Source: Cyanobacteria bacterium UBA5018 (lineage in GTDB: Bacteria > Cyanobacteriota > Cyanobacteriia > PCC-6307 > Cyanobiaceae). From it: DNA of 6,056 nt. The notes beneath the pieces were generated by a model that did no database searches, was not told where the DNA came from, and saw only the letters and a program-made list of their open reading frames with translations. Numbering within the stretch: the stretch's first letter is position 1; every line of letters starts with the position of its first letter. The stretch lies in the NCBI GenBank assembly GCA_002396505.1, contig DGYA01000016.1, forward strand, positions 1-6,056. The letters run 5' to 3'. Shown here one piece after another: positions 1 through 4,221 of the stretch. Position numbers and translations under genes: made by a program.

Positions 1-246
1 GCTCGGATCGCCGCTCGCCGCCGCCCGCTGCCACACAGCCGCGAACTCGCGGTTGCGACGCAGCAATTCCTGCAGCGGATCGGCGAGGGGGGCACAGGCC
101 CCCAGGCGGCGCTGCAGCAACTCGCTGGGGCTTTCCGCCCAGGCAGGCTCCCCACCAGCCCCCAGGGCCAGCCCGCCCGCCAGCAGGGTCGCCAGCCGCA
201 GCCAGGCCCGTCTCCCCAGGCGCGGCGACAAAGCTGCGGGCGACAA
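1..246 (-). CDS. Partial secreted protein of unknown function (5' end only)
   Basis: The minus strand is open from a stop at 298-300 to the window edge, giving about 82 codons from a TTG at 244-246; the C-terminal part lies outside the window. The N-terminus looks like a signal peptide: a short basic stretch (RLGRRAWLR, about residues 9-17), a hydrophobic core (LATLLAGGLALGAGG) and an AWA-E cleavage-type site near residue 36. The paired arginines hint at Tat export but lack the full consensus. The mature part begins SPSELLQRRLGACAPLADP, and I do not recognise it as a known family. The start is uncertain: TTGs at 265-267 and 229-231 are also in frame, none has a clear Shine-Dalgarno site, and there is no nearby ATG. 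It is divergent from speE, so the roughly 130 bases between them must hold both promoters. The signal peptide supports a real gene; the function is unknown. Confidence 0.6.
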   Translation of the reverse strand, partial: MSPAALSPRLGRRAWLRLATLLAGGLALGAGGEPAWAESPSELLQRRLGACAPLADPLQELLRRNREFAAVWQRAAASGDPS

Positions 247-317
247 ATTGGTGGGCGTTGGTGCCAAGGATTCGTGACAGGAGGTGCTGTTGAAGGTTTA
301 GCTGTAACCAAGCCGTT

Positions 318-334
318 CCAAGGCCCCTCCTTGG
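318..334 (+). other. Small perfect hairpin in the speE leader
   Basis: CCAAGG, a five-base loop CCCCT, then CCTTGG form a perfect 6-bp stem about 40 bases before the speE start codon, in the divergent intergenic region. No T run follows, so it is not a typical terminator. It could be a structure in the speE 5' leader or a dyad for a regulator. A chance dyad of this size is also possible. Confidence 0.35.
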
Positions 335-374
335 GGGCAGGCGGCATCCGATCCCCCGGCAGCAGAAGCAATCC

Positions 375-1265
375 ATGGCCCACTCTTCCGCCGCTGAGCC
401 GGCCGCCACCCCGGGCTGGGTGGATGAGGTGTTTGATGGGGTCCGCTACGGCCTGGCCGGCCAGGTGATCGCCGAGCAGCACTCCCCCTTCCAGCGGGTC
501 ACGATCATCGACAGCCAGCGCTATGGCAAGGGCCTGTTGCTCGATGGCTGCTGGATGACCGCCGAGCGCCAGGAGCGCCACTATCACGAGGCGATCGTGC
601 ATCCGGCCCTCTGCGGCGCCGAGAGTATCGAAAGGGTGCTGGTAATCGGCGGCGGCGATGGCGGCACGGCGCGGGAGTGCCTGCGCCATGCCGGCGTAGG
701 CCAGCTCGACCTGGTGGAGATCGACGGGCTGGTGGTGGAGTGGAGCCAGCGATACCTGCCCGCGATCGGCGGTGCGGCCTGGGCTGATCCGCGCCTGCGG
801 CTCACGGTGGGCGACGGCATCGCCTGGGTCCGCGACGCCGCCGATGCCAGCTACGACGTGGTGATCGTCGATGGCTCCGACCCGGCCGGACCGGCTGAAG
901 GGCTGTTCAACCGGGCCTTCTTTGAGCACTGCCGCCGCATCCTCAAGCCCGGTGGCGTATTTGCCACCCAGAGCGAATCCCCCGAGGCCTTCCGCCAGGT
1001 GCACCTGGACACCGTGCGCCTGCTGCGCCAGGTGTTTGGTCACGCCGACCCCCTCTACGGCTGGGTGCCGATGTACCCGAGCGGCTGGTGGAGCTGGACC
1101 TTCGCGGCCACAGACGGCCCCCGCTATCTGCGGCCCCAGGCCGAACGGGCCGCGGCCGTAGCCGCTGGCTGTCAAATTTGGAGTCCCCGTTGGCAGCGCG
1201 GCGGCTTTGAGGCGGTGCCGGCCGCCATCGAGCGGGAGCTGCAAGCCCCCGCTGCCGCCAGCTGA
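375..1265 (+). CDS. speE: Spermidine synthase (polyamine aminopropyltransferase)
   Basis: This cytosolic enzyme transfers the aminopropyl group of decarboxylated S-adenosylmethionine to putrescine, giving spermidine and methylthioadenosine. The protein is 296 residues, close to the usual 280-300. It has the N-terminal beta domain (about residues 12-75) and a Rossmann methyltransferase-like fold with GGGDGG at 92-97, the acidic ribose-binding residue E115 (in LVEID), the catalytic-type motif DGSDPAGPA starting at D166 (D166 and D169), and YPSG at 234-237. The segment before the Rossmann fold reads AERQERHYHE (63-72), where classical enzymes have TERDEFxYHE, so the Asp of DEF is Gln here. The ATG at 375 is used; only a weak purine stretch (agaag) lies upstream. 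speB follows 49 bases after the stop, so the two genes are probably co-transcribed. The family assignment is firm; exact substrate choice (putrescine or another diamine) is inferred. Confidence 0.95.
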   Translation: MAHSSAAEPAATPGWVDEVFDGVRYGLAGQVIAEQHSPFQRVTIIDSQRYGKGLLLDGCWMTAERQERHYHEAIVHPALCGAESIERVLVIGGGDGGTARECLRHAGVGQLDLVEIDGLVVEWSQRYLPAIGGAAWADPRLRLTVGDGIAWVRDAADASYDVVIVDGSDPAGPAEGLFNRAFFEHCRRILKPGGVFATQSESPEAFRQVHLDTVRLLRQVFGHADPLYGWVPMYPSGWWSWTFAATDGPRYLRPQAERAAAVAAGCQIWSPRWQRGGFEAVPAAIERELQAPAAAS

Positions 1266-1273
1266 GCCCAGCC

Positions 1274-1291
1274 CGCCAGCCAGCCAGCCAA
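1274..1291 (+). repeat. Short CCAG tetranucleotide repeat between speE and speB
   Basis: The intergenic spacer contains GCCAGCCAGCCAGCCA, about four CCAG units in tandem. Such runs are prone to slippage, but this one lies outside both coding regions if speB begins at 1315. It may simply reflect local composition. Confidence 0.6.
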
Positions 1292-1314
1292 GCTTTCTCC
1301 TACCGATCCAGCCC

Positions 1315-2181
1315 TTGAGCCCAGCCGATCTCTCCTGCTTTGAAACCGACGGTGCCATCTACATGGCCAGTCGCCGCGATCCCAGCGGCTGCCGGGTGGG
1401 CCTGTTTGGGGTGCCCTACGACGGCACCACCTCTTTTCGGCCCGGCACCCGCTTCGGGCCGGCAGCGATCCGGGAGGTGAGCGGCGGGCTGGAGACCTAC
1501 TGCCCCCAACTCGATGCCGACCTGGAGGAATTGGCCTTCGCCGATCTGGGGGCCGTGGCCATTCCCTTTGGCGCCCCCGAGCCGGTGGTGGCGGCGGTGC
1601 GCCAGGCCACCGACCAGGTGCTGGCCCTGGGGCTAAAGCCGCTGATGTTGGGCGGTGAACACTCGATCAGCTCAGGGGCCGTTGCCGCCGTAGCCGCCCG
1701 GCATCCGCAGCTGGTGCTGCTCCAGCTCGATGCCCACGCCGACCTGCGGCACGAGTGGCTGGGCAATCAGCACAGCCACGCCTGCGCCATGCGCCGCTGC
1801 CTGGAGGTGTTGCCCAGCGGCAAGTTGCTGCAACTGGCGATTCGCAGCGGCACCCGCCAAGAATTCGCCGAGCTGCGCAGCCAGCAACGGCTGGTGGCGA
1901 TCGAGCGGCTCACGGAAACCCTGGCGCCCCATCGCGGCCAACCGCTCTATCTCACCGTGGACCTGGACTGGTTCGATCCGGCCGTGCTGCCCGGCACCGG
2001 CACGCCAGAGCCGGGCGGCTTCCTCTGGAGCCACTTCGCCGCCCTGGTGGAGGAACTGCGCCACCACCAGCTGGTGGCCGCCGACGTGGTGGAGCTGGCC
2101 CCTCAGCTGGACCCCAGCGGAGTGAGCAGCGTGCTGGCCGCCAAGGTGGTGCGCAGTCTGCTGCTGTTAATGGCCAGCTGA
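1315..2181 (+). CDS. speB: Agmatinase (ureohydrolase family)
   Basis: Agmatinase hydrolyses agmatine to putrescine and urea at a two-manganese centre; the putrescine feeds SpeE, encoded just upstream. Numbered from the TTG at 1315 (288 residues), the family metal-binding motifs are intact: GGEHS at 113-117 (H116), DAHADLR with D139, H141 and D143, and DLDWFDP with D216 and D218, followed by the hallmark PGTGTPEPGG. RPGTRFGPAAIRE near 42-54 is also typical. The NQHSHACAMRR stretch at about 151-161 is where substrate-contacting histidines fall in this family. The frame is open far upstream into speE, but homologues as I recall them begin about ten residues before ETDGAIYM, which fits the TTG at 1315; the first in-frame ATG (1363) would remove that segment. 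No clear Shine-Dalgarno site is seen for either. Arginase or guanidinobutyrase activity cannot be fully excluded, but operon context favours agmatinase. Confidence 0.92.
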   Translation: MSPADLSCFETDGAIYMASRRDPSGCRVGLFGVPYDGTTSFRPGTRFGPAAIREVSGGLETYCPQLDADLEELAFADLGAVAIPFGAPEPVVAAVRQATDQVLALGLKPLMLGGEHSISSGAVAAVAARHPQLVLLQLDAHADLRHEWLGNQHSHACAMRRCLEVLPSGKLLQLAIRSGTRQEFAELRSQQRLVAIERLTETLAPHRGQPLYLTVDLDWFDPAVLPGTGTPEPGGFLWSHFAALVEELRHHQLVAADVVELAPQLDPSGVSSVLAAKVVRSLLLLMAS

Positions 2182-2204
2182 GCCGTCACGACGCCAAGCC
2201 CCAC

Positions 2205-2243
2205 CCAGGCTGGTTTGCCAGGCTCAATACCAGGCTAGAAATG
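2205..2243 (+). repeat. CCAGGCT short tandem array after speB
   Basis: Three copies of CCAGGCT begin at 2205, 2218 and 2230, that is 13 and 12 bases apart, each followed by a variable T/A-rich tail. The third tail, CTAGAAATGCC, closely resembles the loop region of the following hairpin, CTACAAATGCC. The array therefore looks related to the terminator stem and may share its origin. Confidence 0.6.
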
Positions 2244-2244
2244 C

Positions 2245-2293
2245 CTAGCTAGCTCTGCCTGGCTACAAATGCCAGGCAGAGCTAGCTAGTTTT
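2245..2293 (+). terminator. Strong rho-independent terminator of speE-speB (shared with the convergent gene)
   Basis: CTAGCTAGCTCTGCCTGGC (2245-2263) is the exact reverse complement of 2271-2289, giving a perfect 19-bp stem with a seven-base loop TACAAAT. TTTT follows at 2290-2293, so on the plus strand it is a classic intrinsic terminator 63 bases after the speB stop. It sits immediately beyond the stop codon of the convergent minus-strand gene and could also end that transcript, although the minus-strand tail (GCATTT) is a poorer T run. Confidence 0.85.
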
Positions 2294-2725
2294 CTAATAG
2301 CAGCAGGTGCCACTGGTGCGCTGCTCCCGCAGGCGCTCGTGCTGCTGACTAATCAGCAGGATGGCCAGGGTGGGGTGGTTGTGCAGCAGGTTGAGGAAGC
2401 GCAAGCGGTCTAGCCGAACAACCTCAACCGGGGTGCGGGCCACCGCCTCGGTGCGATAGAGATCCTCTCGCCAGAGGATGTCCTGGTAGCTGAACAACTC
2501 TCCGGGCCTGTAACAGAGCCGCTCGGAGCGCTCACCAATCACCTCGACGATGCCGCGCCGCACGGCATGGATGGCATCAGCAGCTCCGCCGCGACTGAAT
2601 ACCCTGGCGCCGGTGGGCAAGGTCATCACCTCGCAATCCACCTGGGAGGCCATCAACTCAAGCGGGCTAAGACCGCCGATCGACTGGGCAGCCCTAGCTG
2701 ACACCGCAGTGGCATTTCTGAGCAA
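2294..2725 (-). CDS. Small stand-alone cyclic-nucleotide-binding-like domain protein
   Basis: The product (143 residues from the TTG) is essentially one cupin-like CNB domain of the Crp family. Landmarks are LPTGARVFSRGGAADAIHAVRRGIVEV, then RPGELFSYQD and TPVEVVRLDRLRFLNLLHNHP, then a helix ending TSGTCCY. No helix-turn-helix follows, so it cannot bind DNA as Crp does. The phosphate-binding cassette is altered: FSYQD stands where cAMP binders have FGE, and YRTEAVA replaces the usual R(T/S)A, so cAMP binding is doubtful. Start choice: GGAGG at 2734-2738 lies eight bases before the TTG at 2723-2725, which favours that start. A GTG at 2732-2734 would overlap this Shine-Dalgarno site and add three residues; an ATG at codon 25 is a shorter option. 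A nine-codon ATG mini-ORF (from 2760) ends at a TGA overlapping the GTG. The gene converges on speB. Its role is unknown; a sensor subunit or allosteric partner is possible. Confidence 0.8.
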   Translation of the reverse strand: MLRNATAVSARAAQSIGGLSPLELMASQVDCEVMTLPTGARVFSRGGAADAIHAVRRGIVEVIGERSERLCYRPGELFSYQDILWREDLYRTEAVARTPVEVVRLDRLRFLNLLHNHPTLAILLISQQHERLREQRTSGTCCY

Positions 2726-2882
2726 TCCCCTCACCTCCCCTGAACTGGTTGATGAACCATTAGAGCGCCTAGAGGGGCTTAGGGGAAGCTGTTTGCGTAA
2801 ATCCGATCTGCACTCAAGGAAACCAGCTGCCGTTGTTGCGCTTTTCTGCCACCGAGCTCAGGCATCGAGGTCAAACAGCCAG

Positions 2883-2942
2883 CAAACTGGTCTATGGGCA
2901 AAGGCAAGCCACCAAACTGGTTCATGGGCAAGAGCAAGCCAC
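2883..2942 (+). repeat. 30-bp tandem repeat, two copies
   Basis: Bases 2883-2912 and 2913-2942 are adjacent 30-base units sharing CAAACTGGT, ATGGGCAA and GCAAGCCAC, with four mismatches by eye. They open a longer array whose units then shorten to 13-15 bases but keep the CCAAA core. In one plus frame they read as the ten-residue unit TKLVxGQxQA. Confidence 0.85.
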
Positions 2943-3109
2943 CAAAACCGGCCACCAAAATCGGCCGTCAAAACCATCCGCCCAAACCATCCCTCCCAAA
3001 CCACCCGCCCAAACCACCCGCCCAAAATTGTCTACCAAACCATTTGCCACCAAACCATTTACTACCAAACCAGTGGCGGGCAAAACGGTATCTAGAGCAA
3101 CAGTATCCA
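2943..3109 (+). repeat. CCAAACC-type degenerate short-repeat array
   Basis: About eleven units each contain a CAAA or CCAAA core. Core spacing is 13-14 bases from 2944 to 3037 and then 15 bases (3037, 3052, 3067, about 3082). Two neighbouring units at 2996-3008 and 3009-3021 are identical (CCAAACCACCCGC), and CCAAACCATTT occurs at 3035 and 3050. The plus strand is C/A-rich and nearly free of G, so the minus strand is G/T-rich. The change of period from 13 to 15 argues against a conserved protein-coding repeat. Confidence 0.85.
2981..3023 (-). other. Putative G-quadruplex cluster on the minus strand
   Basis: The plus strand has seven CCC runs at 2981, 2991, 2995, 3004, 3008, 3017 and 3021, separated by 7, 1, 6, 1, 6 and 1 bases. 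The minus strand therefore carries seven GGG runs with every loop at or below seven bases, more than the four needed for the standard quadruplex pattern. It lies about 250 bases upstream of the CNB-like gene and on its sense strand, so it could form in a long 5' leader RNA. The complementary C runs could form an i-motif. Folding is predicted from pattern alone. Confidence 0.65.
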
Positions 3110-3241
3110 GGGAGACTCTTGAGGACTAAAGCCCCAGGCAATGCCGCCCTGACGCTGCAGGCTTGCCTGGGCCAGAGTGGCAGCAATCGCAGTTTGCCCA
3201 AAGTCTCCCCATGGGTGCCCATGGGCTGCAATGCCACGTCG

Positions 3242-3273
3242 TATTGCAGTGCCCTATTGCAGTGCCCTATTGC
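3242..3273 (+). repeat. 13-bp tandem repeat, about 2.5 copies
   Basis: TATTGCAGTGCCC occurs perfectly at 3242-3254 and 3255-3267, and a third copy starts TATTGC at 3268 before diverging. The period matches the 13-base phase of the upstream C/A-rich array, although the sequence differs. Confidence 0.9.
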
Positions 3274-3297
3274 TACCCCCGCAAGTTCGTCACAACT

Positions 3298-3325
3298 CTC
3301 GAATTGACCTCGAATTGACCTCGAA
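3298..3325 (+). repeat. 11-bp tandem repeat, about 2.5 copies
   Basis: CTCGAATTGAC occurs at 3298-3308 and 3309-3319, followed by CTCGAA at 3320-3325. Each full copy carries TTGAC, which resembles a -35 element, but I find no good -10 box 17 bases downstream, so I do not call a promoter. Confidence 0.9.
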
Positions 3326-3387
3326 CTAGTACGCACTTTCAAGACATAGGCTCCCGCAAACTACCGAACAGCGACAAGGGCTCTATT

Positions 3388-3433
3388 TACGCCAGATATT
3401 TTAATCATATTACGCAAGATATTTTAATCATAT
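3388..3433 (+). repeat. AT-rich 23-bp direct tandem repeat
   Basis: Bases 3388-3410 and 3411-3433 are adjacent 23-base copies with one mismatch (C or A at position 6). Each contains AGATATTTTAATCATAT, and the unit is about 78 percent A+T in an otherwise GC-rich window. A weaker related piece, GCGCAATATC, follows at 3441-3450. Copy 1 with its junction holds the dyad TAAT-CAT-ATTA. Two sites about two helical turns apart would suit a dimeric regulator or an iteron-like element, but no adjacent gene clearly starts here. Confidence 0.85.
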
Positions 3434-3713
3434 CACGTTCGCGCAATATCACACTTGTGGGGCATCGCGCCGGCAAATAGGGCCTATTATAAATTAACGC
3501 CTCGAAAAATTCCCATTCTGCTCATGCCAGTCAGAGGCAAGCAAGTCGCCGCAAGGCTCATCGCATCGCGAGATCGGTGAGACCTGGGGTTTGCGATATG
3601 CCCAATAGTGTCTATGCAAACTTGCTGGTGGTTCAGGTGCAGGGAAAATAGTGCTGTCAGAAGAGTGCAGTCGTCTCAAGGATCATTAGCCCACTTACCC
3701 AGCTCCCCCCTAT

Positions 3714-4052
3714 TCAGCGCCCCCTATTAGCCAGTGGCAATCCGTCGAGTGGCTCCAGCTCCATGGCCTCAAACATGCCGATCAAGCTGAGTTGCTGGTC
3801 GATGGGCCCGCCGGCACCAAAGGGCGCCGTGGTCTGGCTGGCTAGCGGCAGCTGCGGCGGCCGGGCCGTCCAGTGGGGACACCTGAGCTCGCCGCTGAGC
3901 TCAGGAGGGATGGTCAGCTGACGCATATGGCACCAGCCCGGCCGCCCCCCACAGCCAATTGGCTGAGCCCCGCTGGGCAGGGCACCAATTGGCTGAGCCC
4001 CGCTAGGCAGGGCACAGTGGCGACAACTGCGGCAGCTGGGGCGATGGGCCAT
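3714..4052 (-). CDS. Small Cys-rich hypothetical protein
   Basis: This is a 112-residue protein I do not recognise by name. The N-terminus has C7-x2-C10-x2-C13 (SCRSCRHC), then two perfect copies of ALPSGAQPIG (residues 14-33), then C34, C41 and C58-P-H60, a layout that would suit a small zinc or iron-sulfur site. The C-terminal half (MRQLTIPPEL onward, with APFGAGGPIDQQLSLIGMFEAMELEPLDG) has normal mixed composition and reads like a folded conserved domain, which is the main argument that the gene is real. The ATG at 4050-4052 is used because it includes the Cys cluster; an internal ATG (codon 43) would give a 70-residue version starting after it. No good Shine-Dalgarno site is seen. It is divergent from gcvT across 169 bases. 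No clear terminator follows, but AATAGGGGG is repeated around its stop codon. No membrane segment or signal peptide is seen. Confidence 0.55.
   Translation of the reverse strand: MAHRPSCRSCRHCALPSGAQPIGALPSGAQPIGCGGRPGWCHMRQLTIPPELSGELRCPHWTARPPQLPLASQTTAPFGAGGPIDQQLSLIGMFEAMELEPLDGLPLANRGR
3955..4014 (-). repeat. 30-bp tandem duplication inside the Cys-rich gene
   Basis: Bases 3955-3984 and 3985-4014 are 30-base copies differing at one position (G3975 versus A4005). The unit begins with the palindrome CCAATTGG. In the minus-strand frame the difference is synonymous (CCC versus CCT proline), so the two protein repeats are identical. The duplication lengthens the spacer between C13 and C34. 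Confidence 0.95.
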
Positions 4053-4221
4053 GCGGCAGGCTCATTTGGAAGCAGAACATTAGGCAGGTCAACTGCTGTT
4101 TACCAGGTGGCATACCGAATACTGCAGCTATCTTGCTGCTATTCGCCCGGCCAGGGCAAAGCAGCACTTCCGGGTCCGAACCGCTCTCCATAGGATCCGC
4201 CGATCCGCGGCGCCCTGCCCC
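4053..4221. other. Divergent intergenic region before gcvT
   Basis: These 169 bases must hold the gcvT promoter and that of the Cys-rich gene. I looked for a glycine riboswitch on both strands because the gene downstream is gcvT, and did not find the GGAGAG / CCGAAGGGGCAA / CTCTCAGG elements in order. Small dyads occur: GCAGC-TATCTT-GCTGC (4123-4138) and GGATC-CGCC-GATCC (4193-4206). No convincing -35/-10 pair is visible. Confidence 0.5.

Larger units (their letters stand above)
2735..3713. other. Long gene-poor, repeat-rich interval
   Basis: About 980 bases without a convincing gene lie between the CNB-like gene and the Cys-rich gene. The first half is a C/A-rich repeat array, then 13-bp and 11-bp tandem repeats, then an AT-rich stretch (about 3340-3500) with a 23-bp direct repeat and TATTATAAATT at 3485-3495, which looks like a -10 region but has no gene after it. 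Open frames here (for example plus 2833-3129, minus 2968-3342, minus 3494-3679) have rare starts, low complexity or no recognisable domain. CCCAGGCAA at 3133-3141 pairs with TTGCCTGGG at 3163-3171 across a 21-base loop, a modest dyad. The last 200 bases show nothing clear. An unrecognised small RNA cannot be excluded, but I see no tmRNA, RNase P or SRP RNA hallmarks. Confidence 0.6.

Noticed and set aside
2883..3109. Repeat array considered as a CRISPR
   Set aside because: The units are 13-30 bases with no constant repeat separated by unique spacers of uniform length, and there are no cas genes in the window.
2833..3129. 98-residue plus-strand ORF, Lys/Thr/Pro-rich with pentapeptide-like repeats
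   Set aside because: The TTG start has a poorly spaced ribosome-binding site. The sequence is low complexity and driven by a DNA repeat whose middle units are 13-14 bases, which would not preserve a protein repeat. Reported as a repeat array instead.
2968..3342. 124-residue minus-strand ORF ending in WFG and GGWFG-type repeats
   Set aside because: It is the reverse reading of the same repeat array, has a TTG start and no recognisable domain, and its repeats follow the DNA unit.
3485..3495. TATTATAAATT as a promoter -10 box
   Set aside because: No -35 at the right distance (TTGTGG lies 24 bases upstream) and no gene starts downstream on that strand.
3494..3679. 61-residue minus-strand ORF
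   Set aside because: It has a TTG start with no ribosome-binding site, unremarkable composition and no domain; chance openness is likely.
4150..4190. GGGTCCGAACC-like stretch considered as a tRNA T-arm
   Set aside because: No cloverleaf, anticodon arm or acceptor stem can be built around it on either strand.
4053..4221. Possible glycine riboswitch upstream of gcvT, prompted by GGAGAG and CCGAA-like fragments
   Set aside because: GGAGAG occurs only on the opposite strand, and the conserved core CCGAAGGGGCAA and closing CTCTCAGG are missing.
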